A stretch of DNA of 64,000 bases from Agapetus fuscipes (lineage: Eukaryota; Arthropoda; Insecta; Trichoptera; Glossosomatidae). How positions within the stretch are numbered: position 1 is the stretch's first letter; each line of letters opens with the position of its first letter. Under the pieces are notes generated by a model that worked only from the letters and a program-made list of their open reading frames with translations, ran no database searches and was not told the origin of the DNA. Shown one piece after another: positions 10,901-22,900 of this stretch. The position numbers and the translations under genes are program-made. The stretch covers positions 44,974-108,973 of the forward strand of contig CATOGX010000032.1 in assembly GCA_951799405.1 (NCBI GenBank), read 5' to 3'.

Positions 10901-13900
10901 CCACAGAATGTCTCCGCTGACATTTTTGATTCCTGGAGTTGTGGACCTACAACTGTCGTTGTTTTGTCTCACCCAGCTCCAGAATATATTTTTATTGTCA
11001 GAGAAGTCATTCTGTGCTGTTTCACTCAATTTTTCTTCCATTCTTCTCTTACTCATTTGAACTTCATTCTTCGCTAGCCATTTTTTCGCCTTGTATTCAG
11101 TCTCTAACACTTTATTCTTTCTGTCATTAATCCATCCAGCAATATGGCGAAATGGTGGTTTTTATGTTGTAGGTGCACATACGGCATGTGCAAGCGCGAA
11201 CTTATACGTGTATCATATCATACATATATCAACATAATGTGAATCCCCAATGTGGTCTTCTCTGGAAAAAGCACCAATTACACAAGAAAGATCCTTGACT
11301 TATACGTTGGTATAAAACTGACCACCCACAGTGTAAAAAATAATTCACTTTGTCAATGCCACCCCTGTTTCAAGGAAGGTCGGCAAGAGTTGCAGGTTTT
11401 ATGTTCATTTGAGATTTGGTTTTAATTTGTAAGTACACATTCAGCGTTTTTAAGCGTGAATTTACATGTGTCTGTTTGTGGGCATGCATTTGATATGAGT
11501 TTTTAATTTTAATATATCTTTGCAACGTAGATTGTAGAATCTAGAATCTAGATTATTATAGATGGTCATTGAACCCTTTTGTATGCAAACTAGGACTTTG
11601 TATGGTGGGTAAACTTTTTAGTTATATTTTGAAAACGTAACGACTGATTATTATTGGTATTTATAAAATTTTAAGAATCGCAGCCTTTTGTCTAATTTTA
11701 ACCCTTTGACTACCAAGAAAATTGCTAATACATTTTGTATGGAAATTTTTCACTCTGTATGGCGGCAACTAAGCTACACATATAGTGTAACTTCTTGCCG
11801 CGTTATCCCCGAAGGGGTCGCATGTGGCGAGTTGAACCTATTTATTTTTACAGGTAAGGGGGCCGGCCTTACGCCAACCACTTCAGTTGAAGTGGGGGTT
11901 TCCCAGCTCCCGAGGGGGCTGGTACTCATTTCTTGTGAAGGCTGAGTAAACCTTGCCGGTATTTTATTATGGGGTTTGTAATAAACACCGAAATAGGAAA
12001 TCATTTCTGACACCCTCCTCGGTGGGATTCGAACCCGAGCTCACGGGGTAGAATGCAAGCACTCTACCAACTGAGCTATCGACCGGACCGGCAATACTTC
12101 TAATTCACTTTTTGGAAAAAATATTGATGGCAATATAAGTAGGGACTGGAAAATAGTAGTGTTATTTTTTGTGAATTTCGGTTCACAACAAATCAAAACT
12201 TTCTTTATAGCCTTCAGCTATAGCAAGAAATTAAAAAGGTGAGCACTCTGGATGAAATGAAAGAAGTATGAAAGGACAGAAAAAAAATGGCGGCTAATAT
12301 GTAATGTTGAAACTCATAATTTTATGTTCATAATATTCTGACCGGTCCACAGTCCAATGGTAAAACTTTGGACTCGTTAATGGAAGGTTGTGGGTTTGAA
12401 TCCCGGTGGGGTACAAAAGATATACCATTGATATTTTCAAATTTGCTCTTTGCTGGGTTGAAAAATCTATAAACCTTTACCAAAGACGGGTCATCAAAAG
12501 GTCCATTCAGCCTTACAGCAATTGGGTCTTGCTTGAGAATTGACGCTTTCTGCAGCGACGATGAAGCTCGCAGAAGGGCTTTTGAGGTGTGTTGTTTACC
12601 TAAGTATTATTTATTATTTGTATTCCTTGACTTACTGTTGCCAAGGAATGCTGGAGGCTGACCACCCATACTGTCAAAAATGGTTCACTTTGCCAATGTG
12701 CTCAGGCGCTTTTAGCTGCGCGTGTCCCTGCTGGTTGTGGTCGGGTGAGCTAGGCGCCCTTAGAGGTATTTAAGACTTGTGTCAAACGACACGTATCTGT
12801 ACTTTAGACTTTGTTTTAGTATTATGACAAATTTGTCAAAATGAATGAAAAAGGTGATGGATGTGAAAGAATTGAAAGATGTATGTAAGGATAGGAAAAA
12901 ATGGAGGCAGCTCTGCAGAGGCACTGGCCACCTCTTGCGGAATGGCGACAGAGTTACAGTCACAATGTCACTCCTGTTTAAGGGAAGGTCGGCAAAAGTT
13001 GCAGGGCTTATATTTATTTGAGGTTTGCATTTTAATTTGTACGTATTTGTAAGCGCGAAATAACACGTGTTTGTTTGTGGGAACGCACTTTATATGAATA
13101 TTATCATATCTTTACAACTAAGATAATAGATATTGTATTGTATTACTAGCTGTACCCGGCTGGCGTGTTTCACTTTGCCATTTGGGAATATTGAATCAAT
13201 GATTTCCATGCACAAATGAAGCCGCCTTTACGCAACTTAGTTGTTTTGACATATTAAATCAAACCACATTCTGTTTAAAAAAAACAAAAGGAATGCGCGC
13301 AGTGTAAACAAACCAAGATGTTGTAAACAAATCTTTATCTCACATGCCAGTTTTGAAAAATGTATTGGATTCATTCTGTAACTGAATATTAATCATTTGT
13401 AGGTTGTTGTTGTATTTGTAACTAAAAAACTAATAAAGATAAAAATAAAACACTGTTTTTTTTCTATATGTTGTTTTTATTTATGTAAATTATTATGTGC
13501 AACTGTGGCCGTTTTATCCCCGAATGTGAATCATTGGCATATGTAAAAAAATTTTTGCACAAAGAAAATGACCAAATTTGTGCCTAATATTGTGAAAAAC
13601 TAATATGAATTGCAATATTTTATTTGCCAGAAGTACTTTTTAGAAGTTCGAGTCAGAATTCTCTCTCTTTTTAGTCGTATTTTGCACTCTGACATCGATA
13701 TAAATAAAATATATTTATATTGATGCACTCTGGACATAGCCATAAAAACAGTTTATCAAGAAGAAAGTGAAAACCTAAAACACATAGGTCTTGAAAATTG
13801 TTTTCATTTTTTGCTACGATGTATTTATTACCCGTCGACATCTATAATCTATAATCTATAATCTAAGTTGCAAAGATATATTCATTTAAAGCTCTCAGAT

Positions 13901-16900
13901 GTATGCCCACAAACCAACAAGTGTAGTTCGCGCTTACAAATGCTGAATGTGTACCTACAAATAAAATCCAAACCTCAAATGAACATAAGCCCCACAACTT
14001 AGCCCGACAATGATCGTCATTATATAACTTCTGTCTTGGTAGCATCTTTGGCTGGCCAACATTTGGTAACTTATTGTTTACTCGGTTCACCTGAAACATA
14101 ATAAATCATTTAAAACAAAAATAAAAAAACTTTAGATCATAAACATGAGATATACTTTTATAGTAAGCACCATTTGTGTCAGAATTGCAACTGTAAACTC
14201 TATTCTTCCTGTTTTTAGTTTCCTAGATTTACATTGCATTTGGTCATCTATCTATAATCTATAATCTATAATCTAAGTTGCAAGGATATATTCATTTAAA
14301 GCTCTCAGATGTATGCCCACAAACCAACAAGTGTAGTTCGCGCTTACAAATGCTGAATGTGTACTTACAAATAAAATCCAAACCTCAAATGAACATAAGC
14401 CCCACAACTTTTGCCGACCTTCCCTGAAACAGGGGTGACATTGGCAAAGTGAACCATTTTTTACAGTATGGGTGGTCAGCCTCATACCAACCTATAAGTC
14501 AAGGAATATGAATGAATAATAAATTACATTTAAATATAAAAAAGAACAAAACCTTACAAAGAAATCTATACAAAAAAAGTCAAAAATTTCCTATGCAAAA
14601 AATGTAGCAAATGAATACACCAACATTAGAAATCAACATTGCAGATTAGCCGCCACTTCTTCCTGTCCTTGCATACTTCTTTCATTTCATCCAGAGTCAT
14701 AACCTTTTTCATACAAGTCCTCCTTTTATTATGACTCTGGATATCCCAGTCATTCGCTATTTCAGAGATTTGATCCTTCCATACTTTTCTCGGTCTTCCT
14801 CTACCACGACATCCATCTATTCTAGCAACATATACTTTCTTCGTCAATCTTTCATCACTCATTCTCTCCAAATGCCCGAACCATCTTAACATACTTCTTT
14901 TAATCTTCACTTTCACACTTTCCCTTACACCACATTCTTCTCTTACAAAATCATTCCTCACCCTGTCACTTCGTTTTTTCCCAATCATACTTCTTAGATA
15001 GTCCATTTCTACTGTATGGACTTTACTAATTTCCCTTTCACTCACCGTCCAGGCTTCACTTCCATACATCAAGGTTGGCACTAGTATACCACCGTGCACC
15101 GCCAATCTAACATTTTTTGAGAGATTTTGGTTCCTGGCGATGCAAGCGGTCGCACCCAGTACACACCTGCCTTTCATTATTCTTCTTTCAAATTCACCGG
15201 CCATTCTTCCATCTTTTTCAAACTTACTTCCCAAATATACAAACTCATTTACAACATCAACATTCATTCCATTAATTTTAAATTCATAATTCATATTTTC
15301 ATCATCTCTTTCAAAAATCAAAACTTTCGTCTTTCTTGCATTCAACTTCAAATTATTACCTTTCAAAGCTTCGTTCAATCTAGAGAGCATCATTTGCAAT
15401 TCCACTGCTGAATCAGATACAAGGACTGCATCATCCGCATACAGTAGAACGCTTACTTTGCTCTCTCCTATCATTAATCCACAATCATCAAGTCTAGCAT
15501 CTCGAACACACTTGTCCATGACTATGTTAAATAGCCATGGGCTCATCACACATCCTTGCCTTACACCCTTAAAAACTTCAAACCATTCACTATACTCACC
15601 ATCAATACGAATGCAAGCCATACTATTCTCATAGTTCGCATGCACCGCATTGAGTAGAGCTCCATTCACTCCGTATGCTTTCAAAACATCCCACAACATA
15701 CCTCTGTCCACTGAGTCAAAAGCCTTTTCCAGATCCACAAAGGCCGTGAATAGTTTCCCCCTCACCGACAATTGTTTTTCAACAAGTTGTCGTAGAGTGA
15801 AAATCTGATCAACACAGCCTCTACCGGCCATAAAGCCGGACTGTATATCGGAAACCCTTTTGCTAGTAGTCAGAATCACATTTTTTATAATCACCTTACA
15901 GAAGACTTTTCCTGGTATACTGAGTAGACTGATTGGTCTGAAGTTCTGACAGTCTTTTTTGTCCCCTTTACCTTTGTAAATGGGAACAATGACTGCCTTC
16001 CTCCAATCCATCGGTACTACTCCTGCATTCACACAAAGCTTACATAATTCAAACATCCAATCTATCACACATTCACCTCCTGCTTTCAACATTTCACCAT
16101 TTATACCATCAAACCCAGCAGACTTCCCATTCTTCAGACGTGAAATAGACACTTTCATTTCTTCTTTCAAAATCTTCAATTCATTCTCTTCATCTGTCTG
16201 TTCATAAATTCTTCTTTCACCCTGGCCAAAAATTTCTTGAAAATAGTTCTTCCATCTCTTGCATACTTCTTCATTCTCCCATACCATCTCACCGGCAGCA
16301 CTTTTGACTCCCGGAGTGGTCAATGCAGAAGATTTATTTCTATCCGCATTGATCCACCTCCAAAATTCCTTCTTACTGTCGGTGAAACTTTTGTTAATCC
16401 TTTCATCAATCTTTCTTTGTTCATTCATCTTGCTTTCATAAATTATAGTCTTTGCCATTTTCTTAGCTATCTTATATTCGTCTTCTAGCTTTCTATCATT
16501 TCTATCATTCAGCCAATTTTCATAACACTTTTTCTTAACTTTCACAGCTTCTTTTACTCTATCATTCCACCAGGCATCTCCTTTCAATTTTCCACCTTTC
16601 GTTACCCCACATACTTTTTTAGCACATTCAATCATTCCTTCCTTCAGATCTTTCCACATGCTTTCAATATCTTTTCCACACACATTCTTCTCAAGTTCAT
16701 TTACACTTAAAATTTTGTGGAGCTCTGATACATACTTCTCTTTCACATTTTCTTCATTCAGCCTTTCTACTTTTATTCTAGTCATTCTTACTTGCTTCTT
16801 GCGTTTCTTCTTTCTTACTTCACCAAGCATTATTTTAGCACATAAGAGATAGTGATCACTGCCTATTTCAGGCCCGCGGTAGACACGGCTATCTCTTACG

Positions 16901-19900
16901 GCTCCTCTCAGTCTTTCATCCACACAGATGTAGTCAATGATTGTGCGACTTCCCACAATCTGCCTCGTGTACAGATGCACATCCTTATGCCGAAACCAAG
17001 TATTCGATGCAAAAAGACTGTGCTCCGCACACAAAGCAATCAGATGTCGCCCATTATCATTGACTACACCTCTCCCACCAGGACCAATAATTTTCAAACA
17101 TTCATCCCTCTGCGCACCTATCCATTCTATTATTTTTGCTGTTTGCGTTGTCACTCATCCTACTTAATAATTGTTATATTCCCAAACATAACTTTAACCT
17201 TCCTTCAAGGAAAAATAATATTTAAAATTGTGATCTATTATATAAAAATCTAGGGGGTATTTGCGTCTGTTTTTTTCGAATTTGCAAAAATGTTTTTCTA
17301 AAAAGTGTTCCGCTTGATAAACTGAACTAACGCTAGATTCCAGAATTTTTGGTGTTTGTTTGTTTGTTTGTTTGTTTGTGTGTTTGTATATTTGTACCAT
17401 TATAGGCGCCCAGACCGTTCGCAGCACGATGCTGAAATTTTGCATGCCCCCATAAAGTGTCAGTGGCTAAACAACTGTCAGGGTCCGAATGACGTCACGT
17501 GCATATTTCGCATACCTGCGATACAGACTGAAAATTGAAATCTTGCCGCTGGCGGCCATTTTAAATTTACAGGCTTGATATTCGAAACAGTCATGCTTCT
17601 CAGTAATTTTAACAACTTTTGGAAGAAACTTTTTCGCAAAAAGTAAATTCTTCAAACAAAATTTGTAAATACCTACATAGAAAAGAATAAAAAACAATAA
17701 CTTTCAGGTGGCACAACGGGCGCATGCATTAAGTTGGAACATTGAAATTAAGCATGCCACCTAAACATAAACAGACTTACATATTTTAAAAAAAAAACAA
17801 AAAATACATGAAGGATTAAGAGTAGCCGCCATACGTTTTTTTTGGTTTCTCCAATATTAAACATTCTCCTGGCGTTCATTTTAAAAGTCTGAAGGTTTTT
17901 TCTCAATGATCAATTTTGTTTTGTTTATGTCAACATTTTTTGAAAGAAAACTTTTTTCAATGACCAATTTTTTCCAAGAAAATTTTGAAAAACCTGATTT
18001 TTACAAAAAAGTTAAATTTATAAGTAAAAAAATCAACTGTTTTGATGCTACACAAACAATTATAATTTACCGAAATGTAATGATATGTAATAGGACAATC
18101 CCGCCAAGTGTAAATTTTGCATACCCGCTATACCAACTAAAAAAATACATTGCTCTGCAGGCGGCCATTTTTAATGTCTAGACCTCATACTCGAATTTAA
18201 AATGCATTTTAGTAAACCCCATAAATGTTGGAAGAAACTTTTTTTCTACGGCAAATTTCTTTGAACAAATATTTAAAAAGTAAAATTTCATACAAAGTGT
18301 CTTATATATAAAAATAAAAAAAAGTTAAAAAGTTTCTTTTTTTTAAATTTTCAAGTCATTTTTTCTTAGAGTTCTGTCGATGGGTTGAACGTTTTCCCAT
18401 ACTTAGATTTTTTGTAGATTGTGAGTTTAGGCATTTTAAGGTATCTTCAGGAACCAATATCGTGAAAAGTATAACAAGCAGTTATAAGATGGCAAAAGGT
18501 AATTCAGAGCAGCACGAGCAGTCTGAAGACATTTCATGCCGATTGTAGCAGCTTGAACAACGTAAAAACAAAAGCACCGTTACCAACAAAACAATGCCGT
18601 ATGGCAAACGCAGTCATGTTTCATGCCACTATAAGACAATTGCAAGCAACACAGGTACGCTTAAGATACTATTACCAGCAAAACGAAAAAGAGCAGAAAA
18701 GACAAGTCATACACTTAAATGATAATGAACGGGTCGAGCATCCTTATAAACCATCACCAGAAAAATAAAGAGCAGAAATAAAAAGCAGGATAAAGACTTC
18801 AGCACCTGCACAACAATAGGAAGTAGCACAATCAGGCCTGGGATTCTACCATGAAATTGTCCACTTTTTGTTGTTGTTGTTGGTCAGTTCTCATGGATCT
18901 TTTAAAAATCAGAGCAGGGGTAAAGTGTGCTGGTGAAGCCGGACTTCAAACTAAAATGCCGTTATCGTGCGCAGCACGAGTAGGCAGGTTATTTAACTTA
19001 AATTCGTCTTTCGTGGATTAAAGATATTCGGAACATGAAAAGAATTCAATTACCTTTTCATCACAAAATTTATTAAATTATATCTAAAAGCATTCAATGA
19101 AATAAAGAACATATGGGTAAAAAATTATAACGAAGCCAGACTAAAAACTGCCCGTAGGGCCTAGCAGCCAACCGTGCGAGAGCGCGGTTTGGTCTGCTAG
19201 TATATATATAAGAAAAGGTTCATCCTCAATCATTGTGCAAGGTGCCTCATGAAGTAGTTGGCTACGTCGCCATTAAAAAATTGAGAATAATGTAAGTCCT
19301 TCCATAACGCTTTTTTCTAGCATCCAAACAGTATAATTCATTTTTGAAGTTAATTATAATATGTTAACCATTGACGTATGATATCTGTGGACTAGAAATT
19401 ATTTTAATGAAAATAGACAATATATATTATCTGTTTCAGCCTACTTACGAAAATGGTCATTAGTAAAAAAGAGAACAAATAACTTCATAGTTGCATTTCC
19501 ATGTGTACAAAAAAACTCGGGCAAATGTAAAAATGTTTCTAGAAAGGTGGCAGCATTGCTGCGTGCGTTCTATGCCCGGAGCAGTCCGAACATAGACGCA
19601 TGCGGTATAAATCTTGTGATGGATAAAATTGATGAATTTTAAAGGAAAAGGGCATTATTTTAAGAAATTATGGCTGTGTTGTAATTGGGTGTCAAAACAC
19701 AAAATGGAGAAAGAAATAAACTAAAAATTTGACATGTAAAAACATGTTTTGTATGACTACACAACTGCAACATTTGACAGGACTGAGACAAAAGTGGTAG
19801 ATAGTGTGTATCAATGCAGTAAGTTTCTGCTTCTCTATGTTATTACTCAATGATGTTCATCACATCGTTGTGGTTGAGGGAGTGAGAGAATGTAAGACTT

Positions 19901-22900
19901 ACTTCATTCCCAGGCCCAATGACGGCCTTCTCCAGGACTATCAGTGCCTCCGCGAGGGACACATCGTTGTGGTTGAGGGAGTGAGAGAATGTAAGACTTA
20001 CTTCATTCCCAGGCCCAATGACGGCCTTCTCCAGGACTATCAGTGCCTCCGCCAGGGACACATCGTTGTGGTTGAGGGAGTGAGAGAATGTAAGACTTAC
20101 TTCATTCCCAGGCCCAATGATGGCCTTCTCCAGGACTATCAGTGCCTCCGCCAGGGACACATCGTTGTGGTTGAGGGAGTGAGAGAATGTAAGACTTACT
20201 TCATTCCCAGGCCCAATGACGGCCTTCTCCAGGACTATCAGTGCCTCCGCCAGGGACACATCGTTGTGGTTGAGGGAGTGAGAGAATGTAAGACTTACTT
20301 CATTCCCAGGCCCAATGATGGCCTTCTCCAGGACTATCAGTGCCTCCGCCAGGGACACATCGTTGTGGTTGAGGGAGTGAGCGCAGGCTATCAGATCCAC
20401 GTCATGGCAGTCACCTGTGATGTTTATCACGTAGATCAGGAACTCTCGTGATCTGAAATATACAAAATGCTAAGCCAAGACATATTTGACTTTTTAAATG
20501 GTTTTGTGGTCCATCATCTTTAGAAAATGCATCTACCATCTCAAGAAAAGATAACTGTAATTCACTTAAATGCAGGTTGATTCAGATAATTTAATGTTTT
20601 GTGCAGTTACTTTTAAAATGTATGAAACTTTTTTTTTAAATTGACGAAACCCACAAAATGTCCGTAATACATCAAATTGCTGTTAGGATTCTAAAGTACA
20701 CATCATCTCCGTAAGTATTTTGAGGTTAGTTGAAGTTTATGGGTGTTTTTTTTTAAATAATAATCCAAAGATAGCGCAATCAATATTGTCAATATTACCT
20801 GTAAAAATAAATAGATTCTACTCGCAACATGCGAAACCTTTCAGGGAATAACACGTCAAGAAGTTACACTATATGTGTAGCTTAGTTGTGTTTTATTCAT
20901 AGCCCATTTATTACAGATCCCATCAACTATTCTCTCCTCAGCCTCACCTTACACGCCTATCATATTATGTTCCATTTATCACCAAGTTCTTATTGTACTG
21001 TTACAGGCAGAAAGTTGTATTTATGAAATACTAGCTGTACCCTGCCACCCCTTGTGGTGGCTTATCTTATTCTTTGTACTATATCATATTGTCATTCTGT
21101 TAGGGGTGACCAGTACCTTTCCAGATGTGTCTCCACTGTGTTGTGTATCTTTGCACACTTGTTTTAGTCTAACAAAATCCCTGTCATAAGGTGAAAAAAG
21201 TTTCAGCATATTTCTGCTCTCATTTCCTTTATTGCTCCAGTTTTTTTATACAAAAGACTAAGTTGGCAAGTAAAGAATTACTCATGTAAGTTTCATCGCA
21301 ATCTGTTCTGTAGTTTACGAGTCCATACAGGACAAACAAACATACATCCGTTAGATTTTATATATTAGAATAGAAGATAGGCGATACATACTTCTGGATG
21401 ATGCTGAGCATAGTGAGAGAAGCATCCTCTGTCCACGCACCGTGCTTGGGCTGGCAGTTGGAGAGGCGGCACAGGATGGCCACTGGGGGAGACAGCTCGT
21501 CTTCATCCAGGACCCGCAATCTAAACAATTGTAGTAATCAAGGTGTACTTATCAAAATGTAGGAGTCATTACTTTCATTATCCTCTTCCAGTTGTCACCT
21601 GGGCTGGAAGTCTCATCACTACGGTAATTCTTACCTACCGAATATCAGGAATATTTGTATGAAGACTAATCAGCTGTTCACTTGCGGCCATCTTGGATTG
21701 ACAGGTCTTCATACAAATGTCACCGATATTCGGTAGGTAAGAATTACCGTAGTGATGAGACTTCCAGCCCTGTACCCCAAGTATAAAACTTTATGTTTCA
21801 GCTTTGATTCTATACTACTCAAATAAAAGTCAAAAAAATTTAAAAGGTGTGGAACATCAGGATTTCCTTAAGAGGCTACCGTCCTCAAACGCCGGTGAGT
21901 TTTGAGCGCTATATATACCTAGTGTTATGGTTTGCTCTCCATTCTCGAAATCCAAATAAAAGGCATGTCTCACATAAGCAGTACAATGAAAGTATAAATT
22001 AAGGATTAAAGATTTGAGCACATACTTTCGTGACACACAAGGCAAAAAATGATTAGTTTTTGCATTGTGTGTCACAACATCTTGTGTTCAATACTTTTCT
22101 CTCTGTCTGGTAGATGAGAGCCGTGAGACAGAAATATGTTTGTCCCTTTCTACTTTGACGTGATATGGTAACTACAAGTTTTGCACGCAAAAATGATTTT
22201 TAGTGTCATTTATTTTGACTAATAATGTTACATTGCCTCAAATTATACTATATGTGTACAGATCTGGGATGGCGATGTCCCTTTCACAAATTTCTATTGC
22301 ACAGGGTTACTCCTCGTTCACCGAAAACTAATTTAAAAAAAGAGTTTCATATTTTCTACATTATTAGAAATCTTATGAAAGGAAGAAGAATGAAAACATT
22401 GTAATTTTAGGTGATATGAATGGATGGATAGGTGCGCAGAGGGATGAATGTTTGAAAATTATTGGTCCTGGTGGGAGAGGTGTAGTCAATGATAATGGGC
22501 GACATCTGATTGCTTTGTGTGCGGAGCACAGTCTTTTTGCATCGAATACTTGGTTTCGGCATAAGGATGTGCATCTGTACACGAGGCAGATTGTGGGAAG
22601 TCGCACAATCATTGACTACATCTGTGTGGATGAAAGACTGAGAGGAGCCGTAAGAGATAGCCGTGTCTACCGCGGGCCTGAAATAGGCAGTGATCACTAT
22701 CTCTTATGTGCTAAAATAATGCTTGGTGAAGTAAGAAAGAAGAAACGCAAGAAGCAAGTAAGAATGACTAGAATAAAAGTAGAAAGGCTGAATGAAGAAA
22801 ATGTGAAAGAGAAGTATGTATCAGAGCTCCACAAAATTTTAAGTGTAAATGAACTTGAGAAGAATGTGTGTGGAAAAGATATTGAAAGCATGTGGAAAGA

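Noticed and set aside
11698..11720. TTAACCCTTTGACTACCAAG as a piggyBac end
   Set aside because: It resembles some piggyBac termini but no partner end or duplication was found, so it is left unannotated.
12012..12090. tRNA-like sequence with box A and box B (minus strand)
   Set aside because: The acceptor arm does not pair and it continues into a SINE body, so it is a SINE head and not a functional tRNA gene. The same applies to 33640-33697, 44840-44912 and 55040-55070.
14000..14099. Short open frame VNRVNNKLPNVGQPKML after a TTTCAG acceptor as the missing Tudor 2 exon
   Set aside because: No Tudor-like pattern; its phase fits no better than chance, and it runs into a LINE tail.
15127..17253. 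Several plus-strand open frames of 60-133 aa
   Set aside because: Antisense shadows of the LINE ORF; the same frames recur opposite every LINE copy.
19861..20355. CRISPR-like array
   Set aside because: Units are contiguous repeats without unique spacers and lie over an exon in a eukaryotic genome.
19804..20451. 215-aa plus-strand open frame with a repeated 33-aa unit
   Set aside because: It is the complement of the 99-bp array; the minus strand has the exon phases, splice sites and Tudor homology.
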